From: Advenella sp. FME57 | GTDB lineage: Bacteria > Pseudomonadota > Gammaproteobacteria > Burkholderiales > Burkholderiaceae_B | Length of the DNA: 64,000 nt | NCBI RefSeq assembly: GCF_014897675.1 | Contig: NZ_JABUXU010000011.1 | Span: 1 to 64,000 of the forward strand | Direction: 5' to 3' | Notes under the pieces: model-generated | What the model was told of the DNA's origin: nothing | Database searches by the model: none | Seen by the model: the letters and a program-made list of their open reading frames with translations, nothing else | Shown here: positions 18,023 to 27,757 of the stretch, in pieces | Position numbering within the stretch: position 1 is the first letter of the stretch | How the letters are laid out: each line of letters opens with the position of its first letter | Translations under genes and position numbers: made by a program

Positions 18023-18634
18023 TTACTCGCTTTTGTGCGGTGCAATAAGGTGTTCATGTAACTGATAATACACCTGCCCGGCCTTGCCCTGCCGGATAGC
18101 AGGGAAGTCGGGGCCCGGGTCTTCGGGCTGGTCCGATTCTATGTAGACCAGGCCGCCCGGTTTGACAATGGCGGGCAAAAAGGGATAGATGCGATCAAAC
18201 AGCTTGCCGGCAAAGGGCGGATCAAGCATTACCAGGTCGAATCTGGCGGCATCCATGCGTTTTAACATCAGAAACGCATCGGCGCTGTTGATGCGTACCT
18301 GGCTGGCCTGCAATTTGTCGCGCGTAGCGCGCAATGTTGCCAGCGCAGCAGGACTGGTTTCGGCCATCTGTACATGCGCAGCGCCACGTGAAGCGGCCTC
18401 AAAGCCCAGTGCGCCCGTGCCAGCGAACAGGTCCAGCACCGATTTGTCGTCGAACTTGCCGTCCCACAGATAGTTCAGCCAGTTAAACAGCGTTTCCCGG
18501 ATACGGTCCGAGGTCGGCCGCAGGCCGTCGGCATCAACCACCGGAATCTGCGAGCGTCGATATTGACCACCAATGATTCGGATGGTCTGGCGTTTGCCGA
18601 AAGTGCCTGCGGGGCGGTTTGCTGGTTTCATCAT
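18023..18634 (-). CDS. rsmD: 16S rRNA (guanine-966 N2)-methyltransferase
   Basis: About 203 residues. IRIIGGQYRRSQIPV near the N-terminus, LRPTSDRIRETLFNWL, the SAM loop VLDLFAGTGALGFEAASRG (near residues 70-88) and the catalytic LVMLDPPF (near 138-145) are all present. It modifies G966 of 16S rRNA late in 30S assembly. The start at 18634 (or the adjacent 18631) is chosen; the longer ORF would run into the ftsY promoter. It is divergent from ftsY, a very common arrangement. Confidence 0.93.
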   Translation of the reverse strand: MMKPANRPAGTFGKRQTIRIIGGQYRRSQIPVVDADGLRPTSDRIRETLFNWLNYLWDGKFDDKSVLDLFAGTGALGFEAASRGAAHVQMAETSPAALATLRATRDKLQASQVRINSADAFLMLKRMDAARFDLVMLDPPFAGKLFDRIYPFLPAIVKPGGLVYIESDQPEDPGPDFPAIRQGKAGQVYYQLHEHLIAPHKSE

Positions 18635-18704
18635 TGTTGCGACGTACACTGTTAAAATAGGGGATCCTATTGTTATTGTAGTATTCACTTTCCTGCGACA
18701 ACCT

Positions 18705-20402
18705 ATGTTCAGTTTTTTCAAACGTAAAAAGAAAACCAGCGAGCCTGTTGAAAAGCCCGTTGAACCGGCACTCGAGACCCGTCAGCCCGAGACGCTTGAA
18801 GAGGGCGCGGCGCTCATGCCGGTGCCCGAACATACCATCGCTTCGGAGTCGGTAGAGACTGAGCCAGCGCCCCAGGACATACCTGCTGCGCAGGAGCCGC
18901 CCGTCAGGGAGCCGACTTTACCCGAACCGCCGGCCAAAGAGCCGCCGACACCCGTTGAACCGCCCCCACAGGAGCCGCCATCCAGAGAGCCACCGGTTCA
19001 GGAACCGCCGGTGCGCGAGACGACCGCGCCAGAGTCTGCCGATGCTGCTTCAGCGGCCCCAGCAGGTACGCCCGCGCCGTCGACATCATCCTTGCCACCG
19101 CAAGCGCAGCGCAATGTGCAGTCTGTGCCCTCGACTCCACCGGTTCATGTGGATCTGAGCGATAAAGCGGCAACCTTGAAAAAGCCCATGGATGCCGTTT
19201 TGCCGCCGTCTGTGGGCCAGGGTTCCGGCGCTGCGATCAAAGCCGCTGCACAGGGCGAGCAAAAGAACGTTTCAGTTGCGGACAGTGTGGCGCAGCCCAC
19301 TATTGCATCGGCAGCAGCACAAGCGCCCGCGCCCGAAGTGTCTGCCGTTCCGGCAACGTCCGAGGCCCCCCAGGTACCAGCAACACCGGTAGCATCTGCG
19401 GTATCCGCTGCGCCTGCCACACCCGACGCCGTTGCGATGGCCGAGCAGGCGCCGGCAGCGTCCAGCACGGCGCAGCGTCCCAAATCGGATCGCAAATCCT
19501 GGCTGGCGCGCTTAAAGGATGGCCTGTCCAGGACCGGTTCGAATATCAGTTCGCTGTTTGTCGGCGTCAAAGTTGACGAGAATCTGTTTGAAGAGCTGGA
19601 AACGGCGCTGATTATGGCCGATGCGGGGATGGAAGCGACCGAATCGTTGTTGGGCAAACTGCGCAACAAGGTGAAAAAGGAACGCATTGAAGACGCACAA
19701 ACCGTCAAACACGCACTGCGCGATCTGCTGGCCGAGCATTTGGCCCCGCTGCAAAAGCAGTTTGATGCAGGCACCGGGCAGACGCGTGTTGTGATGATTG
19801 CGGGCGTGAACGGCGCAGGCAAAACCACCTCTATTGGCAAACTTGCCCACCATTTTCAGGCGCAGGGACACAGTGTGTTGCTGGCGGCCGGTGACACTTT
19901 TCGTGCCGCGGCACGCGAACAGCTGATTGAATGGGGCTCGCGCAACAATGTGGCCGTGATCGCCCAGGATGGCGGCGACCCGGCTGCGGTGGCATTCGAT
20001 GCGGTCAATGCCGGACGGGCCCGCAAGGCGTCGATTGTCATGGTCGATACCGCCGGCCGCTTGCCCACGCAGTTGCATCTGATGGAAGAGCTCAAGAAAA
20101 TCAAGCGCGTGATCGGCAAGGCCGATGGCGACGCCCCCCACGAGGTGCTGCTGGTGGTGGACGGCAATACCGGCCAAAACGCCATCTCCCAGATCAAGGC
20201 TTTTGATGCGGCCTTGACGCTGACCGGGTTGGTCGTGACCAAGTTGGATGGTACGGCCAAAGGCGGTACGCTGGCAGCCGTGGCTGCGGGCAGCCAGGGC
20301 GTGCGGCCGGTGCCTGTTTACTGGATTGGCGTCGGCGAGTCATTGCAGGATCTGCAACCCTTTGTGGCATCCGAATTTGCCGGTGCATTGCTGGGCGATT
20401 AA
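18705..20402 (+). CDS. ftsY: Signal recognition particle receptor FtsY
   Basis: 565 residues from the ATG at 18705 (MFSFFKRKKKTSEPVEKP). The acidic A domain is very long (about 255 residues) and contains a degenerate proline repeat, EPP-x4-EPP, between about residues 63 and 105, followed by Ala/Pro/Val-rich sequence. The NG domain begins near residue 265. It shows GVNGAGKTTSIGKL (G1), DTFRAAAREQL (G2), DTAGRLPTQ (G3) and TKLDGTAKGG (G4). It docks SRP-bound ribosomes at the inner membrane and is a GTPase partner of Ffh. Divergent from rsmD. Confidence 0.96.
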   Translation: MFSFFKRKKKTSEPVEKPVEPALETRQPETLEEGAALMPVPEHTIASESVETEPAPQDIPAAQEPPVREPTLPEPPAKEPPTPVEPPPQEPPSREPPVQEPPVRETTAPESADAASAAPAGTPAPSTSSLPPQAQRNVQSVPSTPPVHVDLSDKAATLKKPMDAVLPPSVGQGSGAAIKAAAQGEQKNVSVADSVAQPTIASAAAQAPAPEVSAVPATSEAPQVPATPVASAVSAAPATPDAVAMAEQAPAASSTAQRPKSDRKSWLARLKDGLSRTGSNISSLFVGVKVDENLFEELETALIMADAGMEATESLLGKLRNKVKKERIEDAQTVKHALRDLLAEHLAPLQKQFDAGTGQTRVVMIAGVNGAGKTTSIGKLAHHFQAQGHSVLLAAGDTFRAAAREQLIEWGSRNNVAVIAQDGGDPAAVAFDAVNAGRARKASIVMVDTAGRLPTQLHLMEELKKIKRVIGKADGDAPHEVLLVVDGNTGQNAISQIKAFDAALTLTGLVVTKLDGTAKGGTLAAVAAGSQGVRPVPVYWIGVGESLQDLQPFVASEFAGALLGD

Positions 20403-20683
20403 TCGGCCAAAGGGCTGCGCTTTCCTCCAGGGGGCTGGTTCGGCTTCATATGAATAAAGCAGCCTGGCCTATAGCGCAACCTCTGGCGCGCCCAGCACAC
20501 GCTGCCTGCCTGTCGCAGGACGAGCGTTTCTTGGTTGGGCGCAGGCTTGTTTCTTTGTGCAACGGGATAACCATCAACGGCTGGCAATGCGACTGATGAG
20601 ACGCCGACGGGATGCTTGGCCGTCATCCTCTCAACAGCCCTTGAGTAAGTCCCCTTTAGTAAAAAAGATTTAGTACAAAAAGA
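20403..20683. other. Spacer after ftsY, possible dispersed repeat
   Basis: No supported gene. A 95-codon ORF runs leftward through it, but it has no ribosome site and no family resemblance. The mix of G-rich tracts (CCAGGGGGCTGG) and ORF-permissive sequence could be a genomic repeat; that can only be tested against the full genome. Confidence 0.3.
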
Positions 20684-20732
20684 CACCCTGCAAACCCGGA
20701 TAGATCATCCGAGCTTGCAGGGTGCTTTTTTT
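20684..20732. terminator. Bidirectional terminator between ftsY and the CYTH-CHAD gene
   Basis: CACCCTGCAA (20684-20693) pairs perfectly with TTGCAGGGTG (20715-20724). T7 follows on the + strand and an A-rich stretch precedes it (T-rich on the - strand), so it can end both converging genes. Confidence 0.85.
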
Positions 20733-20778
20733 ACGGTGCTGATCGTGACCATGACCATGCTCACGATCAGGTGGTGTG

Positions 20779-22482
20779 TCAGTCGTAGCGGATTTTCGCG
20801 GGGATATGCGTTAGCGCTTCATCGGCCTGGTGTTTCAGCGTTTCAAGCGTGGCGGTAAGCCAGCCCACGGCGAACCAGGCGGCGGGATGGGTTTGCGTAT
20901 GAGCGCTGAAGAACGTGAGGGCAGTAGACATATCGTTCAGATTGCCGAATACTTCCTGCGCTGCTGCCAGCTTTTTGACATACCCGTTCAGGTTGCAATT
21001 GGGGCGCAAGCCTTCGTATACGTTCAGTGCGTAACGCATGCGCTTGATGCGTTTGCGCAGGTCATGATACGACTCGATATCCGATTTATCTTCGGTTTTC
21101 CAGTGACGAACGATTTGCCTGTTCCATTTGTTCAGGCGCTGCTCCAGCAATCTGCGCAGAACAGGGCGGCCGTGTGGCAGCGGCGTCAGGGGGATAATGA
21201 TCGGTTCAATCTGGGTTGATGCACCGGCTGCGGCGGGCGCTGCTGCTTCAGCGCTCTGCTCGGTCGCTGCCTGCTCATCCTGCGTTTGCTCGCCCGGTTG
21301 TGCGTCTTCAACCGCGTCCGTTTGAACCTGTTCGGTGTCATCCTCGATGGGAGCCACGGGATCGGTTGTTGGTGTCAGGACAGTCCACTCCAGCAGCCGC
21401 AGCACCCATTGCTGAAATGACGGGTCTTTGGCGATGTCGTGAGGTGTGGCGCCTTCTTCATGCGAACTGAACTGCATGGTGGGCATGCCTGCATCGTTCA
21501 GGACCGGCACCACGGTCGCGAGCATGACGTCCAGATCACGCGTGGCGCCGAATCGACCCAGGTGCACGCGAAGCTCATCGCGCACGTCCTGTTCGGGCAG
21601 CCAGGCCAGGCCGCTAAACAACTTCCAGTTGCTGGTCAGGCGCCGCATGCCGATACGCAATTGATGCACATGTTCGGGGCGGCCTACCGCAACGACGCCC
21701 AGCGTATCAATTTCGGCCAGGGCGCCGGCGTTGGCACAGATTTGTTCCAGGCATTCAGTCGTGACCGAGACCAGCGCCTGCGTGGCGCTGTCCTGTTTGT
21801 CGATTTCGTAGGCGCGTGCCTTGCGGGGCGCCCAGAAACGCAGCACTTCGTTGTTGCGCACCGCATTCTTTACGGTAGCGGTGTCCGAGCGCCTGATATT
21901 GACTGCAGATTGAGCCAGGGCATCGCCACGCTGTGACTTGCTGCGCAAGTCCAGAATCAGCTTATATTGCGACAGCCATTTTTTTCCGATCTCAAAGATT
22001 GCTTCGGGTGAGCCCGAAACCAGTTCGAACTCCACTTCGGATACCGGCAATTCCAGCTCGGCCGCACGAATGACACCGGTATCGAAGGCGATCTCTATAG
22101 TGCCCTTGCGCGTGCGCTGGCGCCGATACAACCGGGTGATATCTGTTTCGTAGCGCAGCTCCAGCGGCTTGGCCAGTTTGAGCAGGGCGGCCTCGGCCGG
22201 CGTGCCTGCGTACAAACTTAAATCCAGCACCGGGCTGGGGCGATTGTGGTTCAGTTCCAGCTTGGTCAGCGCATTGCTGCCGGGCATTTTCAGCGTTTGT
22301 ACCCAGTTGTCGCCTTCCAGGCGTAGCCTGATGGCGATTTTTGATTTGGCCAGCTCGCGATCTGCTGTATCAAAATACATGGCGCGCAGCGAGATAGTTT
22401 CGCATTTTGCTTTTTTCAGCGCCTTTTCTACTTGCGCAGCGGCAGACGCAGGCACATGTAGCTTGAGTTCCTGTTCAGACAT
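20779..22482 (-). CDS. CYTH and CHAD domain protein (inorganic triphosphatase type)
   Basis: 567 residues from the ATG at 22482 (MSEQELKLHVPASAA). The N-terminal CYTH domain (about 1-200) begins with the ExExK-like EQELKL and has KIAIRLRLEGDNWVQTLK, basic residues that bind triphosphate. The C-terminal CHAD domain (about 265-560) carries HQLRIGMRRL, HLGRFGATRDLDVML and YHDLRKRIKRMRYAL helices rich in conserved His/Arg that bind polyphosphate. An acidic, Gln/Ala-rich linker interrupts the CHAD region near residues 375-435. Homologues hydrolyse tripolyphosphate (YgiF); a role in polyphosphate biology is inferred. Alone, convergent with ftsY. Confidence 0.88.
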   Translation of the reverse strand: MSEQELKLHVPASAAAQVEKALKKAKCETISLRAMYFDTADRELAKSKIAIRLRLEGDNWVQTLKMPGSNALTKLELNHNRPSPVLDLSLYAGTPAEAALLKLAKPLELRYETDITRLYRRQRTRKGTIEIAFDTGVIRAAELELPVSEVEFELVSGSPEAIFEIGKKWLSQYKLILDLRSKSQRGDALAQSAVNIRRSDTATVKNAVRNNEVLRFWAPRKARAYEIDKQDSATQALVSVTTECLEQICANAGALAEIDTLGVVAVGRPEHVHQLRIGMRRLTSNWKLFSGLAWLPEQDVRDELRVHLGRFGATRDLDVMLATVVPVLNDAGMPTMQFSSHEEGATPHDIAKDPSFQQWVLRLLEWTVLTPTTDPVAPIEDDTEQVQTDAVEDAQPGEQTQDEQAATEQSAEAAAPAAAGASTQIEPIIIPLTPLPHGRPVLRRLLEQRLNKWNRQIVRHWKTEDKSDIESYHDLRKRIKRMRYALNVYEGLRPNCNLNGYVKKLAAAQEVFGNLNDMSTALTFFSAHTQTHPAAWFAVGWLTATLETLKHQADEALTHIPAKIRYD

Positions 22483-22688
22483 AGTCGTGATTGATGTAAT
22501 TACACTGTAAAGGGGAAGGGGATTTGTAGCTGGCATAGTAACACCCCAGGTATGCATATTTGATGACATGTCATAAATAAGAAATACATTGCCTGCTAGG
22601 CTACAAGGGTTTTTGCATATGGTACAGTTGTGGCTTGCATGGCCGACGCGTAAACAACGTTGCGCGCAACGGTTCCTGCCATCGGCGA

Positions 22689-22745
22689 GCGTGGCTAGAT
22701 TATTAGCGTGGCTAGATTATCGCGACTAATTTATCGCGACTAATT
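22689..22745. repeat. Short tandem repeats at the glpD stop codon
   Basis: GCGTGGCTAGATTAT occurs twice (22689-22703 and 22706-22720), followed by CGCGACTAATTTAT (22721-22734) and a second CGCGACTAATT (22735-22745) that runs into the glpD stop. Replication slippage is the likely origin. Confidence 0.8.
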
Positions 22746-24333
22746 AACGTGACCGGGCCGACTCAAAAAACGTGTCGCGCGCCATGGCCGCCGCCAGGGT
22801 TGTTCCGGTGAGCCAGTGTTCCAGTGTTTGTTGTTGCCCGACGCTGAACTTGAGGCCCAGCCGGGTGCGGCGCCACAGGATATCCTGGGTGCTTTGCGCC
22901 CACTCGCGATTGATCAGCCAGCGCGCTTCGGCCTCGTACAGGCCGTGTCCGAAATGCATACCCAGACCTGCAACGGAATCGGCATCGCCGATAATTTCAG
23001 TTGTCATAGATCCGTAGGCAGCCACCAGGCGGGCAAGCAGCGCAGCATCCAGCCAGGGGTAGCGCGCCTGCAATTGCTGCGTGTAGCGCTGCGGGTCCAG
23101 GTCGGGCAATTGGCCGCCTGGCAGCGGTGCCGTGGCGGTCCAGGCCGGCCCCTGTTTCAGATACGGCTGGAGTTTTTCCAGCGCATGTTCGGCCAGTTTG
23201 CGATAAGTGGTGATCTTGCCGCCAAAAATCGATAGCATGGCCGGTTCGCCGTTTTTGCCGCCGCTCACATCAAAGACATAATCGCGGGTGACAGCAGCAG
23301 CCTGGCCTTGCGCGTCATCATACAATGGTCGCACACCGGCCCAGCTTGAGACAATGGCGTCGCGCTGCACCGGCTGGCGCAGATATCGATTGACCACCGA
23401 CAGCAGATAATCGGTTTCCTCTTCGGAAATGTGCGCGCCACGCGCATCGCCATGGAAATCCACATCGGTAGTGCCGATCATGGAATAGACATCGCGATGC
23501 GGAGTGATGAAAACGATCCGCTTGTCATCATTCTGCAGGATATAGGCATGATCGCCTTCGTATAGCTTGCGCGTCACCAGGTGGCTGCCTTTGATCAGGC
23601 GCAGGTGATTGCGTGGCTGGGCATCGGGGTCGTGCAGCGTTCCGAGTACGTTATCAACCCAGGGGCCGGCGGCGTTGACCAGCACCTTGGCGCTCACCTG
23701 CAAGTGGCGGCCCGTGACATCCTGCAGGGTCACCAGCCAGCGACCTTCTTCAATGTGTGCGCCGGTGCAGGTTGTCTGCGTAAGAATCTGCGCGCCGCGC
23801 GCTTGCGCATCCATGGCGTTGAGCACGACCAGCCTGGAATCATCCACCTGGCAATCGGAGTAAATAAAGCCCTGTTTGATGCGCTCGCTCATGGGTCGGG
23901 CAAATGGCGAGTCATCATCCAGACGGATATGACGGGACCCTGGCAGGCGCGCGGAGCGCTTGGCCAGATGATCGTAGAGAAAGAGTCCCGCACGGATCAT
24001 CCATACGGGACGCAGGGTGTGATCGTGCGGCAGTACGAAGCGCAAGGGCCGCACAATATGAGGGGCGATATTCAACAACACTTCGCGCTCGGCCAGCGCT
24101 TCGCGCACCAGACGGAATTCGTATTGTTCCAGATAGCGCAGCCCGCCATGGATCAGTTTGCTGCTGGCCGATGAAGTGGCGCTGGCCAGATCATCCTGTT
24201 CACAGAGCAATACGGACAGGCCGCGTCCTGCCGCATCACGCGCAATGCCAGTCCCATTGATCCCGCCACCGATCACCAACAGATCTGTCTGGTGGATTGA
24301 TTGATCGTTTTGCTGAATCGTTGCCGCATTCAT
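22744..24333 (-). CDS. glpD: Aerobic glycerol-3-phosphate dehydrogenase
   Basis: 529 residues. It oxidises sn-glycerol-3-phosphate to dihydroxyacetone phosphate on the inner membrane and passes electrons to quinone. The FAD dinucleotide fold DLLVIGGGINGTGIARDAAG lies at residues 17-36, ASATSSASSKLIHGGLRYL is the family signature (about 50-68), and a C-terminal cap domain (about 390-529) is present. No other glp gene is adjacent. The upstream region has an 18-bp perfect palindrome (24375-24392). Confidence 0.94.
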   Translation of the reverse strand: MNAATIQQNDQSIHQTDLLVIGGGINGTGIARDAAGRGLSVLLCEQDDLASATSSASSKLIHGGLRYLEQYEFRLVREALAEREVLLNIAPHIVRPLRFVLPHDHTLRPVWMIRAGLFLYDHLAKRSARLPGSRHIRLDDDSPFARPMSERIKQGFIYSDCQVDDSRLVVLNAMDAQARGAQILTQTTCTGAHIEEGRWLVTLQDVTGRHLQVSAKVLVNAAGPWVDNVLGTLHDPDAQPRNHLRLIKGSHLVTRKLYEGDHAYILQNDDKRIVFITPHRDVYSMIGTTDVDFHGDARGAHISEEETDYLLSVVNRYLRQPVQRDAIVSSWAGVRPLYDDAQGQAAAVTRDYVFDVSGGKNGEPAMLSIFGGKITTYRKLAEHALEKLQPYLKQGPAWTATAPLPGGQLPDLDPQRYTQQLQARYPWLDAALLARLVAAYGSMTTEIIGDADSVAGLGMHFGHGLYEAEARWLINREWAQSTQDILWRRTRLGLKFSVGQQQTLEHWLTGTTLAAAMARDTFFESARSR

Positions 24334-24631
24334 CCGTACTGCTCCAAAGAAAGATATCGCCGATTGTTGCCAGGATAGTCAAAAAAGACTATTTTACCCG
24401 ATTGCTGTCGCTGGCAGCGGTGGCGAAAATGCCGACAGTCGCAAAGTCGACAAGCTGTAAGGTCGCCAAACGTCGGCATGACTGCTGCTGTCTTGAGGCC
24501 GGGCGTTCTCACCCTGGCGTCGGCACCGGCATGGCATTTCACCGGCGTCGGCATGGCATAACCCGGGCACCGTGGTCAGGCGGCGTCATGCGTGAAGTCA
24601 CGCTGAAAACAGCATCCTTGCACGGGCCGTG
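24334..24631. other. glpD upstream region with palindrome
   Basis: 298 bp without a gene. ATAGTC-AAAAAA-GACTAT (24375-24392) is a perfect inverted repeat about 45 bp from the glpD start, a reasonable operator candidate, though it does not look like the GlpR consensus. Further right, near-duplicate CACCGGCATGGCAT / CGTCGGCATGGCAT segments lie at about 24520-24560. Confidence 0.45.
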
Positions 24632-25105
24632 TCACTGCTGGGATGCAAGTGCTGCCTGCTTCAGATCGGCCAGCAGCGTATACAGCTCCTTCTGATTGCC
24701 CTTGGGCATCCCGCTGAACATGTCCTGGAGCCAGGCTTCATGAGCCGAGGCCATTTGGTCAAATTGTCGGCGTCCCTTTGCGCTGAGCCGCAAAAAGGTA
24801 CTGCGGCGGTCTTCACTGCTGACCTTGCGCAGGATCAGCCCTTCTTTTTCCAGCTGATTGGCAATGGTGGTCACGTTGCCGTTGCTGACCATCAGTCTTG
24901 CAGACAGATCTCCCATCCGCATGCCTTGCGGTTCCTTGGCCAGTTGCGCCATCAGGTCGAAGCGCGGCAAGGTGCAATCGAATTGCACGCGCAGATAATT
25001 GCGGATGCGATTTTCGATCAGGCTGGTGCAGGTAAGCAGGCGTAGCCACAGACGCAATTCGGAGTGATCAATGGTTGCTGCGCGGGTTTCCAGATCGTGT
25101 TGCAT
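24632..25105 (-). CDS. MarR-family transcriptional regulator
   Basis: 157 residues from the ATG at 25105 (MQHDLETRAATIDHSEL) with a good AGGAG site; a longer ORF is rejected. A winged helix-turn-helix is evident: MRMGDLSARLMVSNGNVTTIANQLEKEGLI is the recognition region (about residues 62-91) and KVSSEDRRSTFLRLSAKGR is the wing (about 93-111). It is divergent from the aryl-CoA operon at 25397 with 291 bp between. MarR regulators of this type (like BadR or HcaR) respond to aromatic acids or their CoA thioesters, so it is the likely repressor of that operon. Confidence 0.88.
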   Translation of the reverse strand: MQHDLETRAATIDHSELRLWLRLLTCTSLIENRIRNYLRVQFDCTLPRFDLMAQLAKEPQGMRMGDLSARLMVSNGNVTTIANQLEKEGLILRKVSSEDRRSTFLRLSAKGRRQFDQMASAHEAWLQDMFSGMPKGNQKELYTLLADLKQAALASQQ

Positions 25106-25396
25106 AACTGCTCCTGCTGAAATAAACGTAAATAAAACGACATAGCCGTTCATGTAGGGCCGGGCAGATTGTAAACGCAGTCCGGTTCGTTCGGGTGCCC
25201 ACGCTTGGCATGAGGCAGCCATTGTCGCCTGTTTAAAAAAAGTTTGTAGTGCATTATAAATTAGTTTAAACTTAAAATAAATCACAATTTTGAAAGAGGC
25301 AAAACCGCAGTGCTGCACTCTTGTGTCTGTACGGCGGCGCCAGAAAGGCAGCGGCTGGGCAGGCAACGGCCACAGACCGCATTCAAAGGATCTGTC

Positions 25397-27751
25397 ATGA
25401 ATATTGTATGTATCGGTGGCGGCCCAGCTGGTTTATATGCCGGGCTGCTGTTGAAAAAACGCAATCCCCAGGACCGGATAGTGGTCATAGAACGCAACCG
25501 TCCGTTTGATACCTTCGGCTGGGGAGTGGTGTTTTCTGACGCCACGCTGGAAAACTTGAAAAAGGCCGATCTGCCTACAGCGGAACAGATCATTCGCCAA
25601 TTCAACCATTGGGACGATATCGATATACATATCGGCCAGACCACGATCCGCAGCGGCGGACACGGGTTTATCGGCATCGGCCGCAAGAAGATGCTCAATA
25701 TCCTGCAGCAGCGCTGCCTGGATCTTGGCGTGGAACTGGTGTTCGAGACGGTGGCCGAAGACGACCAGGCCATGGCAATGGATTACGATGCGGATCTGGT
25801 CATTGCGTCCGACGGCATCAATAGTCGCATCCGGACGCGCTATGCCGATACATTCAAACCGGATATCGACACCCGGCGCTGCCGTTTTGTCTGGCTGGGC
25901 ACGCAAAAGACGTTTGATGCGTTTACCTTTGCCTTTGTCAATACAGAACATGGATGGTTTCAGGCGCACGCCTATCAATATGAAGAGGGCATGTCCACCT
26001 TCATCGTGGAAACCCGGGACGAAACGTGGCGCGCTGCCGGGATCGACACGATGTCGCAGGAGGAGGGCATTGCCTATTGTGAGGCCCTCTTTGCGCCGTG
26101 GCTGGATGGTCACAAGCTGTTATCCAATGCCAAGCATTTGCGTGGAGCGGCCATCTGGATTCAGTTTCCCCGCGTCATTTGCGAGCAGTGGGTGCATCAG
26201 CAGCGCCTGCCTAACGGTAAAACCGTACCCGTGGTGCTTATGGGCGATGCCGCGCATACCGCGCATTTTTCCATCGGTTCGGGAACCAAGCTGGCGCTGG
26301 AAGACGCCATAGAGCTGGCCAGCAGTTTTCGCACCCACGATGATGTCGGCGCAGCGCTAACGCACTACGAAGCGCAGCGCAGCATCGAAGTGCTGAAAAT
26401 CCAGAATGCGGCGCGCAATTCCACCGAATGGTTCGAGAATGTCAAACGCTATAGCCGCCTGGCGCCGGAGCAGTTTGCCTATTCGCTGCTGACACGCTCG
26501 CAGCGTATTTCACATGAAAACCTGCGGCTGCGCGATCCGCAGTGGATGCATCATTTTGAAAGCTGGTTCAGCCGTCAGGCCAGCCAGACCAGGGCTCGTG
26601 AGAGGGCAGCAGGCGCGGACAACGGTGCCGCTGCGATCCCACCCATGTGGACGCCCTTCAGCCTGCGCTCTGTGGTATTGAAAAACCGGATCGTGGTCTC
26701 GCCCATGGCCATGTACTCGTGCGTTGACGGGGTGCCCGGCGACTTTCATTTCCAGCATTTGCTGGCGCGCGCCCTGGGCGGGGCCGGACTGGTCATGGTT
26801 GAAATGACCTGCGTGTCGCCTCAGGCGCGGATCACACCGCATTGCCCGGGCCTGTGGAATACTACCCAGTTGCAGGCCTGGCAACACATCGTGCAGGCGG
26901 TTCACGCGCAATCGGATGCAAAAATCGGCATCCAATTGGGCCATGCGGGTCGCAAGGGGTCGACCAAAGCGGCCTGGGATGGTATCGATATGCCACTGGA
27001 ATCAGACAACTGGCCGCTGGTCTCGGCGTCCCCCTTGCCGTATTTGCCAGACGTCTCGCAAGTGCCCAAGGCGCTGGATGCGGCGGACATGCAGCAAATT
27101 ACTGAGCAGTTCGTGCAGTCCACCCGGCTTGCCGCCCAGGCGGGGTTTGATGTGCTTGAACTGCATTGCGCACATGGCTATTTGTTGTCGTGCTTTATTT
27201 CGCCATTGACCAATCAGCGCACGGATGCCTACGGGGGCGCGTTGGAAAACGGCCTGCGTTTTCCCCTTGAAGTATTTAAAGCGATGCGTGCGGTGTGGCC
27301 TGAAGATCGACCGCTCAATGTGCGTATCTCGGCCAGCGACTGGGTCGAGGGTGGCATTACGGCAGACGATGCGGTGCTGATTGCCCGGGCCTTCAAAGCG
27401 GCGGGCGCCGATCTGATCGATTGCTCGTCAGGTCAGGTCAGCCCCGAACAGAAGCCGGTGTATGGGCGCATGTACCAGACGCCATTTGCTGACGAGATCC
27501 GCAATCAGGAAGGGATTGCGACCATGGCGGTCGGCGCCATCACAGAGGCCGACCAGGTCAACAGTATTATTGCGTCGGGCCGTGCAGATTTGTGCGCCAT
27601 TGGCCGCCCCCATCTGGCCAACCCGGCCTGGACGCTGAGCGAAACCGCCAAGATCGGCTATACGCAAGTGAACTGGCCCCAGCAGTACAGCGCCGGCAAA
27701 CGCCAAATCGAGACCCTGTTTGAACGGGCCCAATCAATGCAGAACGGATAA
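25397..27751 (+). CDS. Bifunctional 2-aminobenzoyl-CoA monooxygenase/reductase (or salicylyl-CoA 5-hydroxylase)
   Basis: 784 residues formed by two fused enzymes. Residues 1-400 are a class A flavin monooxygenase: [15 protein letters not shown] is the FAD fold and [19 protein letters not shown] is the second FAD motif. Residues ~414-784 are an old-yellow-enzyme-type FMN reductase ([41 protein letters not shown]). This fusion is known for aryl-CoA dearomatisation in the Azoarcus anthranilate pathway, in which 2-aminobenzoyl-CoA is hydroxylated and the ring reduced without ring cleavage by a dioxygenase. The start at 25397 follows AAAGGA; the longer ORF has no site. The adjacent ligase, RidA and beta-oxidation genes favour the anthranilate assignment over salicylate. 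Confidence 0.85.
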   Translation: MNIVCIGGGPAGLYAGLLLKKRNPQDRIVVIERNRPFDTFGWGVVFSDATLENLKKADLPTAEQIIRQFNHWDDIDIHIGQTTIRSGGHGFIGIGRKKMLNILQQRCLDLGVELVFETVAEDDQAMAMDYDADLVIASDGINSRIRTRYADTFKPDIDTRRCRFVWLGTQKTFDAFTFAFVNTEHGWFQAHAYQYEEGMSTFIVETRDETWRAAGIDTMSQEEGIAYCEALFAPWLDGHKLLSNAKHLRGAAIWIQFPRVICEQWVHQQRLPNGKTVPVVLMGDAAHTAHFSIGSGTKLALEDAIELASSFRTHDDVGAALTHYEAQRSIEVLKIQNAARNSTEWFENVKRYSRLAPEQFAYSLLTRSQRISHENLRLRDPQWMHHFESWFSRQASQTRARERAAGADNGAAAIPPMWTPFSLRSVVLKNRIVVSPMAMYSCVDGVPGDFHFQHLLARALGGAGLVMVEMTCVSPQARITPHCPGLWNTTQLQAWQHIVQAVHAQSDAKIGIQLGHAGRKGSTKAAWDGIDMPLESDNWPLVSASPLPYLPDVSQVPKALDAADMQQITEQFVQSTRLAAQAGFDVLELHCAHGYLLSCFISPLTNQRTDAYGGALENGLRFPLEVFKAMRAVWPEDRPLNVRISASDWVEGGITADDAVLIARAFKAAGADLIDCSSGQVSPEQKPVYGRMYQTPFADEIRNQEGIATMAVGAITEADQVNSIIASGRADLCAIGRPHLANPAWTLSETAKIGYTQVNWPQQYSAGKRQIETLFERAQSMQNG

Positions 27752-27757
27752 ACCATC

